Assembly: GCF_004799495.1 (NCBI RefSeq)
Contig: NZ_SSMY01000002.1
Coordinates: 248,001 to 312,000, forward strand
From: Sphingomonas sp.
Lineage (GTDB): Bacteria; Pseudomonadota; Alphaproteobacteria; Sphingomonadales; Sphingomonadaceae
Direction of reading: 5' to 3'
Length of the DNA stretch: 64,000 nucleotides
In this document: piece after piece, positions 17,364-24,778 of the stretch
Numbering within the stretch: the first letter of the stretch is position 1
How the letters are laid out: each line of letters starts with the position of its first letter
The notes under the pieces: model-generated
What the model was told of the DNA's origin: nothing
The model's database searches: none
Seen by the model: the letters and a program-made list of their open reading frames with translations, nothing else
Program-made: the position numbers and the translations under genes

Positions 17364-19274
17364 ATGGACTTCAGAGACACCGAAGGAACGGGCGAAAACA
17401 TGGCGACCGACGCGATCGAGGCGGCTGCCCCGGCCAAGCTCAAAAAGGCTGCGAAGCGCGATTCGAAATCGGTCGCGCCGCAGCCCTATGCGCTCGAGGT
17501 CGATCATTCGCGCGACGCGTTGCTCACCGATTTCGGCAAGGACACGCTGCAGGACCGCTACCTGCTCCCGGGCGAATCGTACCAGGATCTGTTCGTCCGC
17601 GTGGCGTCCGCCTACGCCGACGACGCCGCGCACGCGCAGCGCGTCTACGACTACATCTCGAAGCTGTGGTTCATGCCCGCCACCCCTGTCCTGTCGAACG
17701 GCGGCACCGGGCGGGGTCTCCCCATTTCGTGCTTCCTCAACTCGGTCCCCGACAGCCTGACCGGCATCGTCGATACGTGGAACGAGAATGTCTGGCTGGC
17801 GTCGCGCGGCGGCGGGATCGGTACCTATTGGGGCAGCGTCCGCGGGATCGGCGAGCCGGTCGGATTGAACGGCAAGACCAGCGGGATCATCCCGTTCGTT
17901 CGCGTGATGGACAGCCTGACGCTGGCGATCAGCCAAGGCTCGCTGCGCCGCGGGTCGGCCGCCTGTTACCTCGACATCAGCCACCCGGAGATCGAGGAAT
18001 TCCTCGAAATCCGAAAGCCTTCCGGGGATTTCAACCGAAAGGCTCTGAACCTCCACCACGGCGTGCTGATCCCCGACGCGTTCATGGAAGCCGTCCGCGA
18101 CGGCGGCGAGTGGATCCTGCGCAGCCCCAAGGACGGCAGCGAGCGCGGCACGGTCGATGCGCGCGCGCTGTTCCAGAAGCTTGTCGAAACGCGCCTCGCG
18201 ACGGGCGAGCCGTACATCATCTTCGCCGACCACGTGAACCAGAACATGCCGCGGCACCACCGCGAGCTGGGGCTCAAGGTCTCGACCTCGAACCTGTGCA
18301 GCGAGATCACGCTCCCGACCGGCAAGGATCACCTCGGCAACGAGCGCACCGCGGTGTGCTGCCTGTCGTCGCTCAACCTCGAGACGTGGGACGAGTGGAA
18401 CAAGGCGGAAGGCTTCATCGAGGACGTGATGCGTTTCCTCGACAACGTGCTGCAGGACTATATCGACCGCGCCGAGCCGGGGATGGAAAAGGCGGCGTAC
18501 TCGGCGATGCGCGAGCGCTCGGTTGGCTTGGGCGTGATGGGTTTCCACAGCTTCCTGCAAGCGCGCGGGCTGCCGTTCGAAGGCGCGATGGCGAAGTCGT
18601 GGAACATGAAGATGTTCAAGCACATCCGCGCGGCAGCAGACGCCGCGTCGATGGCGCTGGCGGTCGAGCGCGGCCCCTGCCCCGACGCGCACGACCGCGG
18701 CGTGATGGAGCGCTTCAGCTGCAAGATGGCGATCGCGCCGACCGCGTCGATCTCGATCATCTGCGGCGGGACGAGCGCGTGCATCGAGCCGATCCCGGCG
18801 AACATCTACACGCACAAGACCTTGTCGGGCTCGACCTCGGTCAAGAACCGCTATCTCGAAAAGATCTTCATCGAAAAGTCGAAGAATTCGGACGCGGTGT
18901 GGAACTCGATCCTCGAACATGGCGGGTCGGTCCAGCACCTCGACTTCCTCAGCCAGGAGGAAAAGGACTGCTTCAAGACCAGCTTCGAGATCGACCAGCG
19001 CTGGCTGATCGAGCTCCAGGCCGACCGCACGCCGTTCATCGACCAGTCGACCAGCCTCAACCTGTTCATCCCGGCCGATGTCGAGAAATGGGACCTCCTC
19101 ATGCTCCACTTCCGCGCATGGGAGCTGGGGGTGAAGTCGCTCTATTACCTGCGCTCAAAGAGCGTCCAGCGCGCCGGGTTCGCGGGCGGGGTCGAAGCCG
19201 ACAACACGATCGAGGCGCCCAAGTTCGAACTGGGCGAGTCGACGGATTATGACGAGTGCTTGGCGTGTCAGTGA
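17364..19274 (+). CDS. nrdA: Ribonucleoside-diphosphate reductase, alpha (catalytic) subunit
   Basis: Reduces ribonucleotides to deoxyribonucleotides together with NrdB. The 636-residue protein keeps the catalytic cysteines: PISCFLNSV, the thiyl-radical site NLCSEI and CCLSSLNL, and the C-terminal redox pair in ECLACQ. It is about 125 residues shorter than E. coli NrdA; after a Lys/Ala-rich start the barrel region begins directly, so the N-terminal ATP-cone for activity control appears to be absent. ATG at 17364 is preferred for its spacing to AGGGGCGG; 17361 and 17400 are alternatives. nrdB is 1.3 kb downstream rather than adjacent. Confidence 0.96.
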   Translation: MDFRDTEGTGENMATDAIEAAAPAKLKKAAKRDSKSVAPQPYALEVDHSRDALLTDFGKDTLQDRYLLPGESYQDLFVRVASAYADDAAHAQRVYDYISKLWFMPATPVLSNGGTGRGLPISCFLNSVPDSLTGIVDTWNENVWLASRGGGIGTYWGSVRGIGEPVGLNGKTSGIIPFVRVMDSLTLAISQGSLRRGSAACYLDISHPEIEEFLEIRKPSGDFNRKALNLHHGVLIPDAFMEAVRDGGEWILRSPKDGSERGTVDARALFQKLVETRLATGEPYIIFADHVNQNMPRHHRELGLKVSTSNLCSEITLPTGKDHLGNERTAVCCLSSLNLETWDEWNKAEGFIEDVMRFLDNVLQDYIDRAEPGMEKAAYSAMRERSVGLGVMGFHSFLQARGLPFEGAMAKSWNMKMFKHIRAAADAASMALAVERGPCPDAHDRGVMERFSCKMAIAPTASISIICGGTSACIEPIPANIYTHKTLSGSTSVKNRYLEKIFIEKSKNSDAVWNSILEHGGSVQHLDFLSQEEKDCFKTSFEIDQRWLIELQADRTPFIDQSTSLNLFIPADVEKWDLLMLHFRAWELGVKSLYYLRSKSVQRAGFAGGVEADNTIEAPKFELGESTDYDECLACQ

Positions 19275-19285
19275 GCGGCTAAATT

Positions 19286-19336
19286 CCCTCTCCTTCTAGG
19301 AGAGGGAGGGAGGCGCGAAGCGCCGGAAGGGTGAGG
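19286..19336. repeat. Extragenic palindromic repeat, copy 1
   Basis: CCCTCTCC-TTCTA-GGAGAGGG is followed by AGGGAGGC, a GGCGC/GCGCC hairpin and GGAAGGGTGAGG. This two-hairpin element recurs at 19681 and, inverted, at 19757. It begins 12 bases after the nrdA stop codon and may also act as its transcription terminator. Confidence 0.8.
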
Positions 19337-19340
19337 ACAG

Positions 19341-19745
19341 TTGCGCCTCTACGCAAATCAGCCGGTGGGAACGGTTCCCCGCGCCCGGCAACTCCGCCGC
19401 GACGCGCCCGAACCCGAACGCCGGTTGCTGCGGACATTACGGGAGGCGTTTCCGGATTTGAAATGGCGGCACCAGGTGCCCGTCGGTCCATTCGACGCCG
19501 ACGTCCTGTGCTTTTCCGAAAAGCTGGTGATCGAGGTTGACGGCGACACGCACACCGGTCGCGAAACGGCAGATGCCGCGCGGACCGCGTTCATCGAAGG
19601 CGAGGGCTTCCGCGTGATCCGATTCTGGAACAGCGATGTGATGAGGAACATCGATGGCGTGTTGGAGGCGGTCCAAAAATCCCTCTCCCATCGGGAGAGG
19701 AAGGGAGGCCCGCAGGGCCGGAAGGGTGAGGGCAGTAGATCGTGA
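19341..19745 (+). CDS. DUF559 (Vsr-like endonuclease fold) protein
   Basis: A 134-residue protein of the DUF559 family, related to very-short-patch-repair and other PD-(D/E)XK-like nucleases. Family marks are EPERRLLRTLREAFP, the FDADVLCFSEKLVIEVDG strand pair with acidic residues, and the VIRFWNSDVMRN end. The start is a TTG at 19341 (or GTG at 19365). Its last 20 or so residues are encoded by repeat copy 2, so the stop has been supplied by, or invaded by, the repeat. The gene sits between inverted palindromic repeats inside the nrd region, which suggests insertion as a unit. Confidence 0.8.
   Translation: MRLYANQPVGTVPRARQLRRDAPEPERRLLRTLREAFPDLKWRHQVPVGPFDADVLCFSEKLVIEVDGDTHTGRETADAARTAFIEGEGFRVIRFWNSDVMRNIDGVLEAVQKSLSHRERKGGPQGRKGEGSRS
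19681..19735. repeat. Extragenic palindromic repeat, copy 2, overlapping the DUF559 3' end
   Basis: CCCTCTCCCATCGGGAGAGG, then AAGGGAGGC, a GGCCC/GGGCC type hairpin and GGAAGGGTGAGGGCAG. It matches copy 1 in layout and most bases and encodes the C-terminal residues of the DUF559 protein. Confidence 0.8.
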
Positions 19746-19756
19746 CCGTCCCGACC

Positions 19757-19812
19757 CTGCCCTCACCCCGCGGCGCTGACGCGCCTTGCCCCTCTCCCAC
19801 AGGGAGAGGGGC
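19757..19812. repeat. Extragenic palindromic repeat, copy 3, inverted
   Basis: On the minus strand this copy reads CCCTCTCCCTGTGGGAGAGG, a GGCGCG hairpin and GGGGTGAGGGCAG. It faces copy 2 across 21 bases, so the two could form a long cruciform. Confidence 0.8.
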
Positions 19813-19819
19813 TGTCGGG

Positions 19820-20068
19820 TCACCCGTTGGCTTCTTCCTCGAACGTCACCGCGACGTCGGCGTTAGCGCTCAAGCGCACCTTGTCGCCCTCGACGCCGGC
19901 GATCAAGCCGGTCGAGATGTAATGGTGGTGCCCTTCGTGGCTCCCCTGCCCGCTGTCCTTCTTGGTCAGCTTGATGCGGTCGCCGTCGACATGGTCGACC
20001 GTGCCGACATGGACGCCGTCGGCGCCGATGACTTCCATATGTTCCTTGATTCCGCTCGTGTCGGCCAT
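19820..20068 (-). CDS. DUF2171 family protein
   Basis: An 82-residue acidic, soluble protein. IKEHMEVIGADGVHVGTVD at the start and an internal SHEGHHHYIS segment are typical of DUF2171, a PRC-barrel-like small domain of unknown role. It is on the opposite strand to its neighbours, convergent with the DUF559 gene and divergent from the small membrane protein, which breaks the spacing between nrdA and nrdB. Confidence 0.85.
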   Translation of the reverse strand: MADTSGIKEHMEVIGADGVHVGTVDHVDGDRIKLTKKDSGQGSHEGHHHYISTGLIAGVEGDKVRLSANADVAVTFEEEANG

Positions 20069-20130
20069 GGATTGGCTCCTTTGGGGTTGATGGTTCCGGA
20101 TGCGAAACGCGCGAGCGCGGAGTTGGTCGC

Positions 20131-20328
20131 ATGAGCTGGGCGCCGCTCATCATGTATATCGTCGCGGGCGCGCTGATCCTCGCCGGGATCGTCGCGATTG
20201 TCGCGATCCGCGGGAGCAGCGAAGGCGCAGTCTATGCGCGGCGCATCCTGGTGACGATGCTGCTCACGCTCGGCGGCATCCTGGCGTTCTTCGCCTGGTC
20301 GATGGCGAGCTGGGGGCCGGGACGATGA
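20131..20328 (+). CDS. Small membrane protein, two segments
   Basis: A 65-residue protein with two hydrophobic segments (about 5-26 and 40-60) separated by a short charged loop. No family recognised. Its stop overlaps the start of the next gene by four bases (ATGA), so the pair are co-translated and lie directly upstream of nrdB. Confidence 0.7.
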   Translation: MSWAPLIMYIVAGALILAGIVAIVAIRGSSEGAVYARRILVTMLLTLGGILAFFAWSMASWGPGR

Positions 20329-20585
20329 GCGGCGCCCTCCTCCTCGGGATCATTTCGCTCGTCGTCGCCACCGACATCGGGCTGGCGTTGCTGTTCATCG
20401 CGCAGGCCAACCGCGCCGAGAGCGAGATGGGCGCACCGCTGCCTGCCGCCGGCGCGCCCGACCCCGCGGCACAGCGCAAGACCGCGCGCCTGCTCCTTGT
20501 TACCGCGCCGCTCATCTGGCTCGTCGTCGCCGCTTTGTCGTTCGGGATCGTCCCCGTCGATGGTATCGTACCCGTCAAGTTCTAG
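20325..20585 (+). CDS. Small membrane protein upstream of nrdB
   Basis: An 86-residue protein with two hydrophobic segments (about 4-24 and 52-72) joined by an Ala/Pro-rich, partly acidic loop. No family recognised. It starts inside the stop of the preceding gene, and nrdB begins 14 bases after its stop, so all three are probably one transcript. A link to nucleotide metabolism is only positional. Confidence 0.7.
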   Translation: MSGALLLGIISLVVATDIGLALLFIAQANRAESEMGAPLPAAGAPDPAAQRKTARLLLVTAPLIWLVVAALSFGIVPVDGIVPVKF

Positions 20586-20599
20586 ACCCGGAGTCGTCC

Positions 20600-21661
20600 A
20601 TGTCCCTTCTCGAAGCCCGCAAGCAGTACAAGCCGTTCGAATACCCCTGGGCGTTCGAGTTCTGGAAGCGCCAGCAACAGCTCCACTGGCTGCCCGAGGA
20701 AGTGCCGCTGGGCGAGGATTGCCGCGACTGGGCGCAGAAGCTCAACGACACCGAGCGCAACCTGCTGACCCAGATCTTCCGCTTCTTCACCCAGGCCGAT
20801 GTCGAGGTGCAGGATTGCTACCACGACAAATACGGCCGCGTGTTCAAGCCGACCGAGATCAAGATGATGCTGACCGCGTTCAGCAACATGGAGACGGTGC
20901 ACATCGCCGCCTACAGCCACCTGCTCGACACGATCGGCATGCCGGAGAGCGAATACGGCATGTTCCTCGAATATGCCGAGATGAAGGACAAGCACGATTA
21001 TCTGCAGCAGTTCGGCGTCGACAACGATCAGGACATCGCGCGCACGCTGGCGATGTTCGGCGGGTTCACCGAGGGCGTCCAGCTGTTCGCCAGCTTCGCG
21101 ATGCTGATGAACTTCCCGCGCTTCAACAAGATGAAGGGCATGGGGCAAATCGTTAGCTGGTCGGTGCGCGACGAGAGCCTGCACTGCGAAGGCATCATCC
21201 GCCTGTTCCACGCCTTCGTGAAGGAGCGCGACTGCCTGACCAAGGCAGTGAAGGACGACATCGCCGACCAGTGCCAGACGACGGTCCGGCTGGAGGACGC
21301 GTTCATCGACCTCGCGTTCGAACAGGGCCCGGTCAACGGCATGGCGCCCAGGGACATCAAGAAATACATCCGCTACATCGCCGACTGGCGGATGGGGCAA
21401 TTGGGCATGAAGCCGATCTTCATGATCGACGAACACCCCCTGCCCTGGCTGACCCCGCTGCTGAACGGTGTGGAGCACGCCAACTTCTTCGAACAGCGCG
21501 CGACCGAATATTCGAAGGCCGCCACGCGCGGGCAGTGGAACGATGTGTGGGATTCGTTCGACAAGCGCCAGAAGGCGAAGGCTGGGCCAGCGGCTAACGA
21601 GGATGCTGGGGCGGGGGACGAGGGGGATATGTTCGATAAGGCGGGGATTGCGGCGGAGTGA
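20600..21661 (+). CDS. nrdB: Ribonucleoside-diphosphate reductase, beta (radical) subunit
   Basis: Holds the diiron centre and the tyrosyl radical that starts catalysis in NrdA. The 353-residue protein has METVHIAAY, matching the E-x2-H-x3-Y pattern, with Glu98 and His101 as iron ligands and Tyr105 as the likely radical, and RDESLHCEG with the later Glu and His ligands. The C-terminal tail is acidic and Gly/Ala-rich (GAGDEGDMFDK), the part that docks into the alpha subunit. It is therefore a class I enzyme that needs oxygen. The ATG at 20600 follows GGAGTCGTCC. Confidence 0.96.
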   Translation: MSLLEARKQYKPFEYPWAFEFWKRQQQLHWLPEEVPLGEDCRDWAQKLNDTERNLLTQIFRFFTQADVEVQDCYHDKYGRVFKPTEIKMMLTAFSNMETVHIAAYSHLLDTIGMPESEYGMFLEYAEMKDKHDYLQQFGVDNDQDIARTLAMFGGFTEGVQLFASFAMLMNFPRFNKMKGMGQIVSWSVRDESLHCEGIIRLFHAFVKERDCLTKAVKDDIADQCQTTVRLEDAFIDLAFEQGPVNGMAPRDIKKYIRYIADWRMGQLGMKPIFMIDEHPLPWLTPLLNGVEHANFFEQRATEYSKAATRGQWNDVWDSFDKRQKAKAGPAANEDAGAGDEGDMFDKAGIAAE

Positions 21662-21767
21662 AACGAGGGCAATCGATCGAACACCCGTGAAAGTCCATTC
21701 TGGGGGATGTTCGACCTTGCGTCATCTTATGGGTCTGATATGTTCCCATTATGTTTAGGAGATGATC

Positions 21768-21968
21768 ATGGCCGCCTATTACGTCAATCAGCATGCGCAA
21801 GCCAACGGAGATCATGAAGTCCACGTCACTGGTTGCAGCTTCATGCCGGCGAACAAAACGTATCTGGGCGACTACGAGTCATGTCAGCCGGCGGTAGCGC
21901 AGGCGAAGCTATATTACAGTCAATCGAACGGTTGCTATTATTGCTGCAACGCTTGCAACACGGGTTGA
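21768..21968 (+). CDS. Cys-rich microprotein, 66 residues
   Basis: A 66-residue protein starting MAAYYVNQHAQANGDHEVH. It has six cysteines, four of them in the last 12 residues (CYYCCNAC), and several His, which suggests metal binding or disulfides; no signal peptide is seen. I have the impression that short proteins with the YYVN...NGDHEVH...GC pattern occur in other bacteria, but no function is known to me. ATG at 21768 is favoured because TTAGGAG ends six bases upstream. Base composition here is less GC-rich than the neighbours. Confidence 0.75.
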   Translation: MAAYYVNQHAQANGDHEVHVTGCSFMPANKTYLGDYESCQPAVAQAKLYYSQSNGCYYCCNACNTG

Positions 21969-21999
21969 ATGGGTTCCGAGGGGCGATAAGGCATTCTTG

Positions 22000-22650
22000 A
22001 TGTACCAAGCTGAACCGCTCGACTCCCACATCGACCTCCTCGCCACCGCGCGCGGCGAGCGGTTCGGGACGATCCTCGCCGATCCGCCGTGGCAGTTCCA
22101 GAACCGCACCGGCAAGGTCGCGCCCGAGCATAAACGGCTCAACCGCTACGGCACGATGACGCTCGACGAGATCTGCGCGTTGCCGGTCGACGACATCGCC
22201 GCCGATCCATCTCACCTCTATCTCTGGGTGCCCAACGCGCTGCTGCCGGAAGGACTGCGCGTGATGGAGGCGTGGGGGTTCCGCTACATCTCCAACATCG
22301 TCTGGCACAAGGTGCGCAAGGACGGCGGGTCGGACGGGCGCGGCGTCGGCTTCTATTTCCGCAACGTCACCGAGCTCTTGCTGTTCGGCGTCAAGGGCAA
22401 GAACGCCCGCACGCTCGCGCCCGGCCGCAGCCAGGTCAACATGATGCAGACCCGCAAACGCGAGCATAGCCGTAAGCCCGATGAGCAGTACGACATTATC
22501 GAGGATTGCAGCTGGGGGCCGCGCCTCGAGATGTTTAGCCGCGGCAAGCGCAGGGGCTGGACGGTGTGGGGCAATCAAGCCGACGATAGCTACAAGCCTA
22601 CGTGGGATACCTACGGCTACAACAGCGCGATGCCCTTGGCGGCGGAATAA
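22000..22650 (+). CDS. MT-A70 family N6-adenine DNA methyltransferase
   Basis: A 216-residue S-adenosylmethionine-dependent methylase of the MT-A70 family. The catalytic DPPW is at 28-31 (ILADPPWQF), and LYLWVPNALL and NIVWHK are family blocks. Such proteins in bacteria methylate adenine in DNA, often as restriction-modification partners. The stop codon overlaps the start of the downstream nuclease gene (TAATG), giving tight coupling. The ATG at 22000 is used; an upstream TTG is not needed. It probably protects the sequence cut by its neighbour. Confidence 0.93.
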   Translation: MYQAEPLDSHIDLLATARGERFGTILADPPWQFQNRTGKVAPEHKRLNRYGTMTLDEICALPVDDIAADPSHLYLWVPNALLPEGLRVMEAWGFRYISNIVWHKVRKDGGSDGRGVGFYFRNVTELLLFGVKGKNARTLAPGRSQVNMMQTRKREHSRKPDEQYDIIEDCSWGPRLEMFSRGKRRGWTVWGNQADDSYKPTWDTYGYNSAMPLAAE

Positions 22651-23387
22651 TGCTCGAACGCCTGTGTGACGCTGGTTTCGAGTTGCTGTTCACCAGCCAC
22701 GCCGAAGCCATCATTCTTCACGACTTTCCCGAACTGGTCGAGGAACTGGAAAGCTCGCTTCTCGGTATCTCCCTGCCAATGACCGAGATCATTGGCGGCG
22801 GTGGCGGCGAAGCGAAGATGACGCAACGCCTACGTCGGGGCTTGGCGGCAAAGGAATGGACCAAGCATAATTTCGAACTGAAGAAGACGGTCGACGGCGT
22901 AGCCAAGGAGTCGATCAGCCACGAGATCGATCATGTTCGCCGCACGAAAAGCGGCGTGTTCGCGCTCGAGATCGAGTGGAACAATAAGGACCCGTTCTTC
23001 GATCGTGACCTAGAAAACTTCAAACGCTTGCACGCCGAAGGCGCCATCAGCGTCGGCGGCATAGTTACGCGAGGATCGGCGATGCAATCAGAAATGCGCG
23101 AGCGCGTCGAACGTTTTGCGACCGACCGCTCCATCGCGAATTTCGAGGCGCTAGCAGAGTTCGGAGCCGGGTCGCCGACTGGTCCGCAGCGAAAACAGAT
23201 AGAAGCAGATATCGCGCGCGGAACTGAATTTGCGAAGGCATGGTCCCGCAAATTTACTAGCGACAAGTTCGGTCAGGCTACCACGCACTGGTCAAAGTTG
23301 CAGGATCGCGTGCATCGAGGCGTCGGCAACCCCTGCCCACTTGTGCTGATCGGCCTGCCGCCGTCGATCATCGACATGACGGCATAG
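22650..23387 (+). CDS. Type II restriction endonuclease, BglII family
   Basis: A 245-residue protein resembling the BglII/BstYI nuclease family. The central block VFALEIEWNNKDPFFDRDL matches the conserved core, where acidic residues bind the metal. Relatives cut AGATCT or RGATCY, so a GATC-centred target is a reasonable guess, not a demonstrated one. It starts within the methylase stop codon. Codon use is less GC-rich than in flanking genes, which fits acquisition by transfer. Together with the upstream gene it makes a compact restriction-modification system. Confidence 0.88.
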   Translation: MLERLCDAGFELLFTSHAEAIILHDFPELVEELESSLLGISLPMTEIIGGGGGEAKMTQRLRRGLAAKEWTKHNFELKKTVDGVAKESISHEIDHVRRTKSGVFALEIEWNNKDPFFDRDLENFKRLHAEGAISVGGIVTRGSAMQSEMRERVERFATDRSIANFEALAEFGAGSPTGPQRKQIEADIARGTEFAKAWSRKFTSDKFGQATTHWSKLQDRVHRGVGNPCPLVLIGLPPSIIDMTA

Positions 23388-23404
23388 ACGCGAAGTATCG
23401 TCTG

Positions 23405-23804
23405 CTACTCCCCTCCCCGAACCAGCGTTTTAGTCGCCGTAAACGCCACCTCCCACGTCCGCCCGCCATCGGCCGAATACAATTCCTGATACTGGTGCGT
23501 GGTCGGCGTGACGTTGGACCACACCGCGCGGACCGGGATCGCGCGGCCGTCGATCGTGTCGGTGCCGCTCAGCGTGCCGGTGCCGCTCACGAAGCTGCCC
23601 ACCATCGGCTGCGCGAACTTGCCGACCGCGCTGCTGGCGAAGTTCATGCTCCATTGCCGCGCCGCCGGATCGTAGAGGAAGATCGTCATCCCCTGCCGAT
23701 GGCCGCGCGACCCGTCCGCCTCGATCTCCCTCGACCTGCGCGTTGCCGCCCCACGATGTGCGCTCTGTCACCGTCCCGTCGAGCCCGCTGCCCGAAGCGT
23801 TTTC
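23405..23804 (-). pseudogene. Remnant of a secreted DUF1579-like protein gene
   Basis: The 94-residue open frame (23405-23689) starts in mid-domain at MTIFLYDPAARQWS. In-frame codons just upstream continue plausibly (EADGSRGHRQG), but the next segment with sense (GLDGTVTERTSWGGNAQVE) is in another frame; the break is near GTCGAGGGAGATCGAG. That upstream frame ends at a stop at 23805-23807 and no N-terminus or signal peptide is present. So the gene has a frameshift and a lost 5' end. The intact parent would be a protein with WxxxF and DGGRTWE-type features. Function unknown. Confidence 0.7.
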
Positions 23805-23863
23805 CTACACGATCCTTTTTGGTTATATAGCTCGGCTCCTTCTAACCTGTCAGGAGCAACGGC

Positions 23864-24568
23864 ATGCGACACAAAGAGGCCAGGGAATTGTCGAACGAGG
23901 AATTCGACGAATGGGTGGCGGCACGCAAGCGGCACGAGGCCGTCGCGGAAGCGGCGGATGAGGAGGGCGGGCCGCGGCTGTCGCTGGTCCCCGTCACCGA
24001 GCGCAACGCGCCAATCCCCACCGACCTGCTGCCCCCCGCCGCCGACGCCCCCGTCGACAGCGCTGCCGCCGAACAGGACGCCGCGCCGGCCGCCGCCACG
24101 CCCTTCGACGGTGTCACGCTGGAGGACAGCCGCAAGCGGCTCGCCGGGTGGAGCGCCGATCGCCAGCGTCTCTTCCTCGCCAACCTGGCGGAGACCGGGT
24201 CGGTGCACCTTGCGTGCGCCGGCGCCCGCCTGTCCGCGCGATCGGCGTACCGGCTGCGGGCGCGCTCGCCCGCCTTCGCCGCCGCGTGGGACACCGCGGA
24301 ACAGCTCGCGGTCGGGCGGCTGTCGGCGCTGGCGTTCGACCGCGCGATCAACGGCCGTGTCGAACAGGTCTGGCAACAGGGCGACCTGGTGATGGAAAAG
24401 CGCGTGCCCAGCGAACGACTGCTGATGTGGCTGCTCGCGCGGCTCGACCCGCGCCGCTTCGCCGCGCCGTGGGAAATGCGCGGCGGCGACGGCGCCGACC
24501 CCCAGGCCGCGGCGCGCGACGCCTTTCCGGCACAACTCGACGGGCTGAGCGACTTGCCCGCCGACTGA
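23864..24568 (+). CDS. Orphan protein resembling a terminase small subunit
   Basis: A 234-residue soluble protein. The N-terminal 90 residues are charged and Ala/Pro-rich; residues about 95-200 read LFLANLAETGSVHLAC, then SARSAYRLRARSPAFAAAWD and SERLLMWLLARLDP, the layout of helix-turn-helix terminase small subunits and of related orphan proteins common in alphaproteobacteria. A DNA-binding role is likely. No large terminase, portal or other phage gene is near, so this is either a phage remnant or a domesticated regulator. Ribosome site AGGAGCAACGGC precedes the ATG. Confidence 0.7.
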   Translation: MRHKEARELSNEEFDEWVAARKRHEAVAEAADEEGGPRLSLVPVTERNAPIPTDLLPPAADAPVDSAAAEQDAAPAAATPFDGVTLEDSRKRLAGWSADRQRLFLANLAETGSVHLACAGARLSARSAYRLRARSPAFAAAWDTAEQLAVGRLSALAFDRAINGRVEQVWQQGDLVMEKRVPSERLLMWLLARLDPRRFAAPWEMRGGDGADPQAAARDAFPAQLDGLSDLPAD

Positions 24569-24610
24569 GACCCCCATGGTCAGTGCGAACATTGGGAACA
24601 TTCGGCGCGC

Positions 24611-24774
24611 CGCAGCGGAATAGCGCGGCAATTCGCGCCCGCGGCCAGCCCGGCCCGCGGGTGACGCAACGGGTTTGGCGCGGAGTAAATCCGCGCTTCG
24701 GCCGAGGTGCGCTGCGCCGACCCGCCGTCAGAGCTCGGGGCCGCGACGTGCAATAGCGGCGCTATTCCGCTGCG
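24611..24774. repeat. 164-bp element bounded by 16-bp perfect inverted repeats
   Basis: CGCAGCGGAATAGCGC at 24611-24626 is exactly inverted at 24759-24774. The 132 bases between contain further hairpins: CCCGCGG/CCGCGGG and GCGCGGA-GTAAA-TCCGCGC. No ORF fits. It could be a miniature inverted-repeat element or a structured RNA or terminator region between the convergent genes on either side. No flanking target duplication was seen. The rest of 24569-24778 holds nothing else. Confidence 0.55.
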
Positions 24775-24778
24775 CCGA

